DNA of 64,000 nt, from assembly GCF_902498825.1 (NCBI RefSeq), contig NZ_LR701459.1, positions 3,726,564-3,790,563 on the forward strand, written 5' to 3'. This document shows, one piece after another, positions 26,341-40,011 of this stretch (its first letter is position 1; each line of letters opens with the position of its first letter). The position numbers and the translations under genes are program-made. The notes beneath the pieces are model-generated. The model worked only from the letters and a program-made list of their open reading frames with translations, was not told the DNA's origin and did not search any database. The stretch is from Rhizobium sp. EC-SD404 (GTDB taxonomy: Bacteria > Pseudomonadota > Alphaproteobacteria > Rhizobiales > Rhizobiaceae).

Positions 26341-26750
26341 TGGGATCAAGCACTATCTGGCGAAGCAGGAGGTCCGCGCGCGGCTGGTCGGCGGCGTACT
26401 CCGTTGTTCTTGAACGTGATGCCGCGCTAATCGAGGAACAGCAATAACGTCGCTAGGGAAGCCTGCACCCCGCGCTCGGCGGCAAGGCGCTCACCGATCT
26501 CCGGCAGCGTGATGTCCGGCACTTACCTCGATTTGGCCAAGAATGAAACCTTTGTACGCACCGGGGTTCGAGCGGGACGGCTGGCCCGGCATGCGCGCCT
26601 GGGTCTCGCCGGTCTCGCAATAGCCGCGATCCCGCGCCCCGGCCATTGATATCCCAATCGCGAAGCGTCGCACAGCCTCTCGGGTCGAAACTTCATCCGC
26701 TGTTGCTGCAACTACCCTACCGCAAAGGTCACAGCTCAAGCTCTTCGTCA
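26341..26750 (-). mobile_element. IS630-family transposase, N-terminal third, decayed
   Basis: The minus strand reads VTKSLSCDLCGRVVAATADEVSTREAVRRFAIGIS, then GETQARMPGQPSRSNPGAYKGFILGQ, a frameshift, PDITLPEIGERLAAERGVQASLATLLLFLD, a stop, and RGITFKNNG. This is the helix-turn-helix part of an IS630-family transposase and ends where the separate IS630 fragment at 23574 on the other strand begins. Confidence 0.75.
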
Positions 26751-26915
26751 CCACCACCTCTTGGGAATTCACCAGGACCAATGCGTCGCGCAGGGCCGAT
26801 CGCATGAATCCTCAATTCGACTTTGCGTTCGTCAAAAACGCTTTAGCAGATTTATCGGCACGTTCGATGATAGGAATGTCATGCATCCCAGACTGCAGCG
26901 TCATAACGTGTCCGG

Positions 26916-28409
26916 TTAATCAATATAAATCTTGCCGATTTCGTACGTATTTCCGTCAGATACTGAAGTTATTCGACCGTTGAATGCAATCATTTGATCG
27001 GCCTCTGTTTGGTCAACCGATGAAAACAGAATTTCTGCGCCATACATCGCAAAGAATTTTGGATTATTCAACAGTGTCGCACTCCATAAGCTGGAGAACA
27101 TATCGACAACAGGTTTGTAGATTGCGATTACGCCACCGTTGCTGGAGATTAAAGCTTCAACAGCATTCGAATTATAAGTCGATAGCTCAAAACCTAGGAC
27201 TTTTGCCGTCTCGACTGCTCCAGTATTAAAGACAATATTGCTTTCATTTCCTGAGCCCTCGAACAGGATTCTTGGAGCGCTGAACATTTCGATGAATGGA
27301 AAACTGGCGTCGGGAAAACCGATCTCGATATGTGGTTGACCATAAGCAACAATGTAAGCGTCGGCGAGGCTAATTCCCTCAGTCCTTGCAATGTATAATG
27401 GACTTTTTGTCTGACGCCGAATAACGACACCGCCACCGGTATAAGTCTCCAGACTAGTCGTGTCTAAGTTAGTGGTTACAGTATCGCCCGTGACAGCGGT
27501 AACTTTAGCAGTAACGCGAGACAAATATTCCATTCCACCGACGTAAGCGAAAACCACCTCATCACCTGCCTCAAGGTTGTGATCGCTCAGCGTGAGTACT
27601 GCACTACGGCTGTTTGAGACATCAGCAAGTTGCCATTGATCAAGTGTCGGCAGATAGCGAAAATCACAGTTTCCCTGTAACGATACGTTGACGTTACTTG
27701 TTGACCCACGAATGACCTCGCCGAACTCTGAAACAAACGAATGGCCATCATACCCTTCGATGATTGCAACCCGCCCCTTGTGGTAGCTGTTGTAGTAGGT
27801 GCAGTGGTCGTGTTTGGCTGTCTCTTGACCAAACGCAACCCAGCAAGCCTCTGAAAAGAAGCCATCAATTGCCACGTCATTGAATTGGACGTTGTCGCAA
27901 AACTGGGAATTCGCCAGTCGCGCCGCTTGCCACGCCGAGCGCGGCATGCGGTCGCGGCCTCCGTGAAAGCCGATGCCGTTGATCTCGTAACCACGCGATC
28001 CGCTGAGGTCAAACATCGGCTTGCCTTCGCATTCACCGTAAAAATGACCTCCGCTCATTTTCCAATTCCATGCGGTGATTGCTGTGGCGTCGACAGTATC
28101 TGACAATCGCCACCTTCCACCGGAAAAGCTGATCTCGATTGGGGCCTGCTGGCCTCCGCTCTGAGCCATCAATTCGCGGAAGTATCGAAACATCGCGTTT
28201 ATCGCGCCTGAATCATCTTGGACCCCGTCGCCGCGACCTTGAAACTGAAAGGGAGAGAGTACGATTTCTGATTGGGTTACCCTGCCAGGTACTACTGCGC
28301 CGATCTGCTGATCTGCCGGAACACGGGTCTGGGCTTTCGACACCGATGTGGAGGCAGCAAGGCACCCGGCCGCATATAGAAAGTTCCGCCTTGTCAGTTC
28401 TGTCATCAA
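26916..28409 (-). CDS. Tat-exported right-handed beta-helix protein (pectate-lyase-like fold), 497 residues
   Basis: The N-terminus MTELTRRNFLYAAGCLAASTSVSKA is a twin-arginine signal with the RRNFLY box and an Ala-x-Ala cleavage site. The next segment (VLSPFQFQGRGDGVQDDSGAINAMFRYF) matches the G-D-G-x-x-D-D-S-x-A-I start of pectate-lyase-like and phage tailspike-like beta helices. Repeating short beta coils follow (GYEINGIGFHGG, NVQFNDVAIDG, RILFEGSG). An inserted beta domain of about 70 residues (RSAVLTLSDHNLEAGDEVVFAYVG) is seen in the middle. It may cut or bind a surface polysaccharide. It is AT-richer than the core genes and lies in the decayed island. Confidence 0.7.
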   Translation of the reverse strand: MMTELTRRNFLYAAGCLAASTSVSKAQTRVPADQQIGAVVPGRVTQSEIVLSPFQFQGRGDGVQDDSGAINAMFRYFRELMAQSGGQQAPIEISFSGGRWRLSDTVDATAITAWNWKMSGGHFYGECEGKPMFDLSGSRGYEINGIGFHGGRDRMPRSAWQAARLANSQFCDNVQFNDVAIDGFFSEACWVAFGQETAKHDHCTYYNSYHKGRVAIIEGYDGHSFVSEFGEVIRGSTSNVNVSLQGNCDFRYLPTLDQWQLADVSNSRSAVLTLSDHNLEAGDEVVFAYVGGMEYLSRVTAKVTAVTGDTVTTNLDTTSLETYTGGGVVIRRQTKSPLYIARTEGISLADAYIVAYGQPHIEIGFPDASFPFIEMFSAPRILFEGSGNESNIVFNTGAVETAKVLGFELSTYNSNAVEALISSNGGVIAIYKPVVDMFSSLWSATLLNNPKFFAMYGAEILFSSVDQTEADQMIAFNGRITSVSDGNTYEIGKIYID

Positions 28410-29314
28410 ATCAATCCGGAGCCTAGGTCGTCATTCTGAGCGAAGTCGCGGTTGGAGCGGCGTTGATCATCGGACCGTTAAGCCGCCGAACGGGCCGATG
28501 AAGCGTCTCCTTGCAGAAGCCGTCGCTGTCGCGCCGACCATGGTTGATTGCGCGTGCCTCAATGAAAATTGGCCGGATTGCTACTACCCAGGTTTAGACA
28601 TGAGGGTAGTCTGCTGTGCGCATGTACATAGCCAAAATCCAATGTGTTTACTTTTAACAGACGAGGTCTCAAGAGCGACTGCTCATAAGAGCGATTAGAT
28701 AATATGGGCGCAACATCATGCGAGAACGTGGAGGACGCCACGGTGCAAGAGCATTTCTATAGCGACGAGCACCGGTCGGGTGCATCCTTGTGTTCGGCTT
28801 GTTCGCGCAGCACCGCATGGCTGCTGGCCCCTATGAAGTTGGCGGATCGGATCCCTAACAGCGTCATCGCGCTTGAAGCGCAGGGTCCGCGGGGTTTGTT
28901 CGATCCCAGATCTGCCGGTTTGTCGTAACCACTCAGCTGCACTTACACCATCCTGCCGCCAGCGCGGCGCTGGCACTGTGAACAAATATGACAACATCCG
29001 AGCACGGCCTCTACCCCGGATTTCGTGCATCGGGTCCGACCTCGCATCCAGATACGAGTGGTACCGTTGAGACGGTCTCAGAGAGTGAAGCCCCGGTAGT
29101 GCAAAACATCAAGCCAGATCGCTTCAGCCTGTTCTGAGTTGTCCTGATCGACGTCGACGGACTCATCTTCGCAAGCCCCCCTGTTATTACGGCGATACCG
29201 GACTAAAGGCCGCAGCGAGGGCTGCGATCTCCAAGGCTTTTAGTAACACACGCCAGAGTTGCAGAACCGGCCACTACCAAGTTTGTTGACAAACGTCGAC
29301 AGCGCCTAGAGTCC
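28410..29314. other. Long non-coding stretch at the tRNA-proximal end of the island
   Basis: About 900 bases with no believable gene on either strand. Short frames are interrupted and lack ribosome sites. It probably consists of decayed mobile DNA next to tRNA-His. Confidence 0.45.
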
Positions 29315-29423
29315 ATAAAATGGTACGAGAATGGTACGGATCGCCAAATCAGACGCGCCAAAGCAAGAAACGCGGAGACCGCTATAACGATAAGAGACTG
29401 ATTCAATTGGATAAAATGGTACG
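29315..29423. repeat. 13-bp direct repeat flanking tRNA-His 3' end (possible attachment site)
   Basis: ATAAAATGGTACG occurs at 29315-29327 and again at 29411-29423, where it covers the last seven bases of the tRNA-His gene and its 3' flank. A third partial copy (ATGGTACGG) lies at 29331-29339. Integrative elements often use the 3' end of tRNA genes as attachment site and leave such repeats. No tyrosine integrase gene is present, so this is only a candidate relic. Confidence 0.4.
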
Positions 29424-29493
29424 GTTGGGTGGGCTCGAACCACCGACCTCCGGATCCACAATCCGGCGCTCTAACCAACTGAGCTACAACCGC
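29417..29493 (-). tRNA. tRNA-His (GTG anticodon)
   Basis: The minus strand folds as a full 77-base cloverleaf. The acceptor is GCGGTTG with CAACCGT, the D-arm GTAGCTCAGTTGGTTAGAGC, the anticodon loop TTGTGGA with anticodon GTG, the T-arm GTGGTTCGAGCCCAC, and an encoded CCA. The first pair is G1:U72 with A73, and there is no extra G at -1. Most bacteria need G-1 opposite C73; loss with G1:U72 and A73 is known from many alphaproteobacteria, whose histidyl-tRNA synthetase is adapted. Confidence 0.97.
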
Positions 29494-29618
29494 ATAAATC
29501 TCGCCGCCCGCTGGGGCGCAACGTTGGCGTCTGATACCTACTGGTTGCTGGTTTTGCAAGGGGAAAGCTGAACCGAAACAGCGGTCCCGCTGGAGCTTCC
29601 CGACAGGCTTAGAAAGAC

Positions 29619-29645
29619 GAAAGGGCCGGCTTGCGCCGACCCTTC
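29619..29645 (-). terminator. Rho-independent terminator of the phasin gene
   Basis: On the minus strand GAAGGGTCGGC pairs with GCCGGCCCTTTC around a GCAA loop, about 33 bases after the phasin stop codon, followed by GTCTTTC. Confidence 0.75.
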
Positions 29646-29678
29646 CAGATGTTGGTGCCCGCCCCGGCAATCACGGCA

Positions 29679-30137
29679 TTAGGCGACGTTGATGTCCTTC
29701 ATGGACTTCTCGACGGCGACCTTGCCAGGCTTGGTGACGTCTTCGGACACCGTGCGGACGGCGTCCTGCCAGTTCTTGGCCTGGTCGACGGCGGCTTCCA
29801 TCTGCATGCGCACGAAGGAAGACTGCAGTTCGATCATTTCAGCGACGGACTTCACGCCGAGCAGCTTTTCCATGTGGGAAAAGGTGGTCTCGGTGTTCAC
29901 GCGCATGGTGTCGATGGCCTTGAGACCGAGTTCCACGGTGCCGGCCTGCGCCTTTTCCATGGTGGTTTCCATGGTCTTGGAGGCGTCTTCCGCCGCAGAC
30001 TTCATCTTGGCGTAAGCTTCTTTGGACTGTGCAACACCCTTTTCAGCGAATTCGCGATAGGTGTCGGTGACCTTTGCCGGGTCGAAATTCGGGAAAGCGA
30101 AGATTTCTGCTTCGGCAGTTTTCTTGGCAGTAGCCAT
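29679..30137 (-). CDS. Phasin-family protein, 152 residues
   Basis: Phasins coat polyhydroxyalkanoate granules. The product begins MATAKKTAEAEIFAFPNFDPAKVTDTYREFAEKGVAQSKEAYAKMKSAAEDASKTMETT, the standard alphaproteobacterial phasin layout, followed by amphipathic helices (LGLKAIDTMRVNTETTFSHMEKLLGVKSVAEMIELQSSFVRMQMEA). It is rich in Ala, Lys, Glu and Met and has no Cys. Start at the ATG with GGAGCG upstream. Two TGC-N3-GCA sites upstream fit control by the storage repressor PhaR. Monocistronic, with its own terminator. Confidence 0.9.
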   Translation of the reverse strand: MATAKKTAEAEIFAFPNFDPAKVTDTYREFAEKGVAQSKEAYAKMKSAAEDASKTMETTMEKAQAGTVELGLKAIDTMRVNTETTFSHMEKLLGVKSVAEMIELQSSFVRMQMEAAVDQAKNWQDAVRTVSEDVTKPGKVAVEKSMKDINVA

Positions 30138-30214
30138 GATGATGCGCTCCTTTGGTTTGGAACCCTCTCATGAGGCGTCCCTTGGCGATGAGGCTCATAT
30201 AGGGGATATTATTG

Positions 30215-30242
30215 TGCATTGCAACATTTTTCATGCAGCGCA
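30215..30242 (-). promoter_or_regulatory. Two PhaR-like operators upstream of the phasin gene
   Basis: TGCATTGCA (30215-30223) and TGCAGCGCA (30234-30242) both follow the TGC-N3-GCA pattern recognised by PhaR/AniA storage regulators; both are followed by ACA, and their centres are 19 bases apart, about 80 to 105 bases before the start codon. Confidence 0.5.
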
Positions 30243-30393
30243 ACATCGACGTTAACCCTTTGCCGCGAAAGCAGGGGGTGAAAGCAGCCTTTTGGTAGAC
30301 CGCCAGGCGCGCGCGCATTATTAAAAAAGCCTTAATGAATTCTATGATTAACAAAGCCTTGCCAGCGAATTCGGCCAGCGGATAGGGTTTTAT

Positions 30394-33915
<3,522 letters not shown>

Positions 33916-33938
33916 GCATCTAAACGCCGCGCAAAAAA

Positions 33939-33960
33939 AAGGAGGCACGATGGCCTCCTT
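33939..33960 (+). terminator. Terminator of the histidine kinase gene
   Basis: AAGGAGGC and GCCTCCTT form a perfect 8-bp stem around ACGATG, preceded by an A run, 24 bases after the stop codon. Confidence 0.75.
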
Positions 33961-34230
33961 CAAGTCAAAATGCTGTTCGGCGGCTTGAGCAGGAACAACC
34001 AGCAGACCTATGGCGAATCGGCTGGTTGGGTCGCAACAAGTGGCTGCACTCAAGTTACACACAAGATGGCGCTTGCGACCTTACCAACTCCTTAACGGAA
34101 TTTGTCAATTTTAACGGATCGGAAAGACTTGTCGTTGCTTGGTTAATTTGCCCGCAACGATCGGTTAACCATCCTGTTCCGAAATTCCCAGTCCTTTCAG
34201 TGACGGCCGCCAGCCACACAACTGATTTCG
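33961..34230. other. Convergent intergenic region
   Basis: AT-richer gap between the kinase terminator and the end of the convergent acetoacetyl-CoA synthetase gene. No gene, terminator or repeat is seen for the minus-strand gene. Confidence 0.4.
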
Positions 34231-36192
<1,962 letters not shown>

Positions 36193-36363
36193 TCTTGTCC
36201 ATCTCCCTTGGGCTCACGCGATACCCGCATAGCACTGTGCGGACCTCTGTTGAAGGAGCGGCGACCCCACCGGTTCCACGCCGGCGCTTTGATTGCATTT
36301 GGAGGGAGGAGGCTCTAACCACATGGAAGGATCATCGAATTCGGCTTTCTCGGAAACAGGCAT

Positions 36364-38220
36364 TTGGTCGCTGACGACACATCCAGGCAAGGCTTCAGGC
36401 GCGTCCGATGGCTCCTTGTGCTCATCGTCGCCATCGCCCTCATCATCGGCGGGGCGCTAAGCATTCCCTTCTTCGTCTCGGAGCAGCGGATCGGCGAGCA
36501 TCTTCGGATCGAGCTCGAGGACGCCACCGGCCACCGGGTCGATTTCGATCCGGCCGTGGAAGTCGTGTTCTTTCCGGTTCCGGGCATAAAGATCACCGAC
36601 ATCACGATTCATTCGGATTCGGATCCTGAACAGCCATTGCTCACCGCTGAGATCATGGAGGCCGATTTCGGTCTCGCATCCGTGGTTCTCGGCGATCCGG
36701 AATTCTCCGACATCGCCTTGCAACGCCCGGTCGCGCGCGTGGTGCTGGACGAAAACGGCCTCAGCAACTGGCATGATCCAGAGGATCTTTCGGCGACCGA
36801 CGGAGGGGAACCCGGCGCCAACGGGGCCGAGTCCAGTCCATTCGCCTTCGACATGTCGCGGATCGGCAACCTGGAATTTCGCGACGGCACTCTCCTCTTC
36901 GACGACAGGCGCTACGAGCGTCGCGAAAGCGTCAGCGCGATCAATGGCAACCTGATCTGGCCGCGTGTCGGCATGGGCGCACGTCTGGAACTCGGCGGCG
37001 TTCTGCGCGGCGAGCCTGTGCGTATGGTCGTCAACGCCGACCGGCCGGTCGAACTGCTGAACGGCACGCCGGCGCCGCTGCGGCTCAATTTGTCCTCCGA
37101 ACTGCTGACCATCAATCTGTCCGGGACGGCAGGCCTCTCTGGGGCATCGCCCTCCTTCAACGGAGATCTGGAGCTCTCCAGCCCGTCGGTGCGCAGAGCG
37201 CTGCAATGGTCCGGTACGGAACTGAAACCCGGCGAAGCCATCAGCGCGCTTGGACTGGAGGCCGAGATCCAGGCAGCCGCGGGACAGGTGAACCTCGCCA
37301 ACGTCCTGCTCGACATCGACAACAACCGTGGCATCGGCGCGCTCTCGCTCAACTGGACCGAAGGCGCGCCACCTGCCATTTCCGGGACGCTTGCCTATAG
37401 TGCGCTCGACGTCGGTGCGTTCCTGAACGCGTTTGCACCGCTGCCGCTCGATGGCGGACAGCTGACGCCGTCGATCGACACCGGTTTTTTGCGTCAGCTC
37501 GGGCTCGATCTTCGCTTTTCCGCACAGACCGCGCGCATCGGACGCCTCGAACTGCAAAATCTCGCCGCGGCAGCGCGGATCGAACGCGGACGCGCCCTGT
37601 TCGACATCGGCGATGCCTCTGCTTACGGCGGCACCATCATGGGCCGCATCATCATCTCGGAGAACGGCTTCGATGGCGGCGGTGAAATCCAGCTGACGGC
37701 CGAGAACGTCGATTTCGGAGCCGCCTATCAGGCCGCCGGCGTAACCGGCCCGCTTCCGCGCGGCCGCGGCACGCTCAATCTCGCCGTCTCCTCCCCAACT
37801 CCCGTCTGGGCAACCACGGCGCGCGATCTGCAGGGCCGGCTGGAAATGGCAATCGGAGAAGGATCGATCCCCGGCTTCAACCTACAGACATTCCGCACGC
37901 TGGCATCTCAGGAACGGTTCTTCAGCCTTACGCGCGCTTCGGAGGGCGACCTGCCGTTCCGCTCCGCGCGCTTCGCAACGACTTTTGCAAACGGCACGGC
38001 AGAGATCGAAACGGCAGAAATCTTGTCCGGCAGCACGACGGTGACGTTGTCCGGCCTCATCCCGTTCGATCGCGGCAGTCTCGCGATGTCGGGAGCGATC
38101 ACCGATGCACCGGCTCAGCCCGCTGAAGGCGCGGAAACACCCGCAGCACCGCCGGCCTTGCGGTTCTTCGTCGGCGGATCCTGGCCCGCCCCGGTGATCT
38201 CACCGGTGATGGGAAACTAA
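36364..38220 (+). CDS. AsmA-family protein, 618 residues
   Basis: AsmA-like proteins span the periplasm and are linked to outer-membrane assembly and lipid transport. An N-terminal membrane anchor (RWLLVLIVAIALIIGGALSIPFFV) is followed by the AsmA signature EQRIGEHLRIELEDATGHRVDFDPAVEVVFFPVPGIKITDITI. Long beta-rich repeats follow, and a C-terminal domain (LAVSSPTPVWATTARDLQGRLEMAIGEGSIPGFNL) typical of the family. The frame opens with TTG; an ATG 41 bases upstream is out of frame. It ends just before a rhizobial intergenic repeat. Confidence 0.85.
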   Translation: MVADDTSRQGFRRVRWLLVLIVAIALIIGGALSIPFFVSEQRIGEHLRIELEDATGHRVDFDPAVEVVFFPVPGIKITDITIHSDSDPEQPLLTAEIMEADFGLASVVLGDPEFSDIALQRPVARVVLDENGLSNWHDPEDLSATDGGEPGANGAESSPFAFDMSRIGNLEFRDGTLLFDDRRYERRESVSAINGNLIWPRVGMGARLELGGVLRGEPVRMVVNADRPVELLNGTPAPLRLNLSSELLTINLSGTAGLSGASPSFNGDLELSSPSVRRALQWSGTELKPGEAISALGLEAEIQAAAGQVNLANVLLDIDNNRGIGALSLNWTEGAPPAISGTLAYSALDVGAFLNAFAPLPLDGGQLTPSIDTGFLRQLGLDLRFSAQTARIGRLELQNLAAAARIERGRALFDIGDASAYGGTIMGRIIISENGFDGGGEIQLTAENVDFGAAYQAAGVTGPLPRGRGTLNLAVSSPTPVWATTARDLQGRLEMAIGEGSIPGFNLQTFRTLASQERFFSLTRASEGDLPFRSARFATTFANGTAEIETAEILSGSTTVTLSGLIPFDRGSLAMSGAITDAPAQPAEGAETPAAPPALRFFVGGSWPAPVISPVMGN

Positions 38221-38230
38221 GCGACTGAAG

Positions 38231-38270
38231 CGGTTCCAGGTGAAGTGAGACCCGGTTCACCGATCGGAAA
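38231..38270. repeat. Rhizobial-type intergenic palindromic repeat, copy 1
   Basis: GGTTCCAGGTGAAGTGAGAC and CCGGTTCACCGATCGGAAAT together match, with few changes, the element at 52575. Inner arms GGTGAA and TTCACC are complementary. It lies between two convergent genes and may double as a terminator. Confidence 0.7.
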
Positions 38271-38288
38271 TGTGAAGTTACGCCAGCC

Positions 38289-39107
38289 TCAGTTGGCACG
38301 GGCCAGTTGCTCGGCCCGCTCGCGCTGGACCATGCTGCGCTTGTTGATCACCGAAGCGATGATGACCGCTGTCGTCACAAGCGCGATCAGCACCGTGCAC
38401 ACCGCGTTGATCTCCGGCGTGACGCCGAGCCTGACCTGGCTGTAAATCCGCATCGGTAGCGTCGTCGCACCGGAGCCCGACGTGAAGCTCGCGATGACGA
38501 GGTCATCCAGCGACAGCGTGAAGGCAAGCATCCAGCCGGCGATCACCGCGGGAGCGATGACCGGCAACGTCACCGTCAGAAACGCCTTGAGCGGCGTGCA
38601 GCCAAGATCCTGCGCTGCCTCTTCGAGCGACCGGTCGAACGTCACCAGCCGCGATTGAACCACCACCGCGACGAAGCACATGGAGAACGTCGTGTGCGCC
38701 AGCATGACGGTGAAGATCGTGCGGTCGAGATTCATCGCGATGAAGAGCAGCAGCAGCGACAGGCCGGTGATCACTTCCGGCATGACGAGCGGCGCGAAGA
38801 CCATGCCGGAAAACAGCAACCGACCGCGAAACCGCGTGACGCGGACGAGCACCACGGCTGCTAGCGTTCCGAGCAGCGTCGCCGCTGTCGCCGAAACGAG
38901 GGCGACGCGGAGCGTCACCCATGCCGCGTCGAGAAGCGCTTGGTTGCGCAGCATCTCGCCGTACCACTGGGTGGAAAACCCCGCCCATACCGTTACGAGC
39001 CGCGACGCGTTGAACGAGTAGATGATCAGAAGGATGATCGGGATGTAGAGGAAGGCGAAGCCGACCACCACCGACACGATGTTGAAGCCGGACCAGTGCC
39101 TGTTCAT
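38289..39107 (-). CDS. potI: Polyamine ABC transporter permease PotI/PotC-type, 272 residues
   Basis: Second membrane subunit of the putrescine/spermidine importer. Six membrane helices are visible, starting VSVVVGFAFLYIPIILLIIYSFNAS. The EAA loop that contacts the ATPase is SLEEAAQDLGCTPLKAFLTVTLP. PotI-typical SLDDLVIASFTSGSGATTLPMRIYSQVRLG follows. Its ATG overlaps the potH stop by four bases, so the two are translated together. Confidence 0.9.
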   Translation of the reverse strand: MNRHWSGFNIVSVVVGFAFLYIPIILLIIYSFNASRLVTVWAGFSTQWYGEMLRNQALLDAAWVTLRVALVSATAATLLGTLAAVVLVRVTRFRGRLLFSGMVFAPLVMPEVITGLSLLLLFIAMNLDRTIFTVMLAHTTFSMCFVAVVVQSRLVTFDRSLEEAAQDLGCTPLKAFLTVTLPVIAPAVIAGWMLAFTLSLDDLVIASFTSGSGATTLPMRIYSQVRLGVTPEINAVCTVLIALVTTAVIIASVINKRSMVQRERAEQLARAN

Positions 39108-40009
39108 CGCGTATCGGCCTCGCGCGTCCGCGCCTGGTAATACTGAAAGATGACGATCGGCACGACCAGGATCAGCAGAAGCAGCGTTGCAACCGCAGAA
39201 GCGACCGGCCAGTCCCGGTTGGAGAAGAACTCCACCCAGAGCGTGCGTCCGATCATCAGCGTGTCCGATCCACCGAGGAGATCGGGGATCACGAATTCAC
39301 CGACGGCCGGGATGAAGACGAGCATGCAGCCGGCGACGACACCGGGAAGCGACAGCGGGAACGTCACCTTCCAGAAGGCGGCGAGCCGGGTGCAGCCGAG
39401 ATCCTGCGCCGCCTCGATCAGGCTCTCGTCCATCCGCTCCAGCGCCGCATAAAGCGGCAGCACCATGAACGGCAGATAGGAATAGACGATGCCGATATAG
39501 ACGGCGATGTCGGTGTTGATGATGGCGAGGGGCTGGTCGATGACGCCGAGCCATTGCAGGAACTGATTGAGCAGGCCTTCACGCCGGAGGATGCCGATCC
39601 AGGCATAGACACGGATGAGAAAGCTCGTCCAGAACGGCAGGATGACAAGCATCACCAGAAGCGGCCGCCAATGCGCCGGCGCGCGCGCCATGCCATAGGC
39701 CAGCGGATAGCCGATCGCGAGCGCGAGCACCGTGGAGACGAAGGCGATCTTGAGGCTCGACAGATATGCGTTAAAGTAAAGCGGATCCTCGGTCAGCCAG
39801 AGATAATTGTCCAAGGACAACTGCCGCAGCTTTTCCAACCACCCGTCGAAGCCATCCGTCCAGCCGAAAACCGGCAGGTAAGGCGGGATCGCGATGTTGG
39901 TCTGCGAAAACGAGATCTTGAAGACGATAAAGAACGGAATGAGGAAGAAGATCAGAAGCCAGAGATAGGGAATGGCGATCAGAAGCCATCTGCGTGCCGC
40001 AGCGCCCAT
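39104..40009 (-). CDS. potH: Polyamine ABC transporter permease PotH/PotB-type, 301 residues
   Basis: First membrane subunit of the importer. The true start is MGAAARRWLLIAIPYLWLLIFFLIPFFIVFKISFS, two bases after the potG stop; the longer frame runs antisense-like through potG. The EAA loop is LIEAAQDLGCTRLAAFWKVTFPLSLPG. PotH-typical VIPDLLGGSDTLMIGRTLWVEFFSNRDWPVASA is present. Six membrane helices. Confidence 0.92.
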   Translation of the reverse strand: MGAAARRWLLIAIPYLWLLIFFLIPFFIVFKISFSQTNIAIPPYLPVFGWTDGFDGWLEKLRQLSLDNYLWLTEDPLYFNAYLSSLKIAFVSTVLALAIGYPLAYGMARAPAHWRPLLVMLVILPFWTSFLIRVYAWIGILRREGLLNQFLQWLGVIDQPLAIINTDIAVYIGIVYSYLPFMVLPLYAALERMDESLIEAAQDLGCTRLAAFWKVTFPLSLPGVVAGCMLVFIPAVGEFVIPDLLGGSDTLMIGRTLWVEFFSNRDWPVASAVATLLLLILVVPIVIFQYYQARTREADTR

Positions 40010-40011
40010 CG

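Noticed and set aside
28704..29030. Short frames on both strands near 28.8 kb
   Set aside because: No ribosome sites or recognisable motifs; they lie in decayed island DNA.
29203..29670. 155-codon minus-strand frame across tRNA-His
   Set aside because: It reads straight through a perfect tRNA gene and has no domain; the tRNA explains the sequence.
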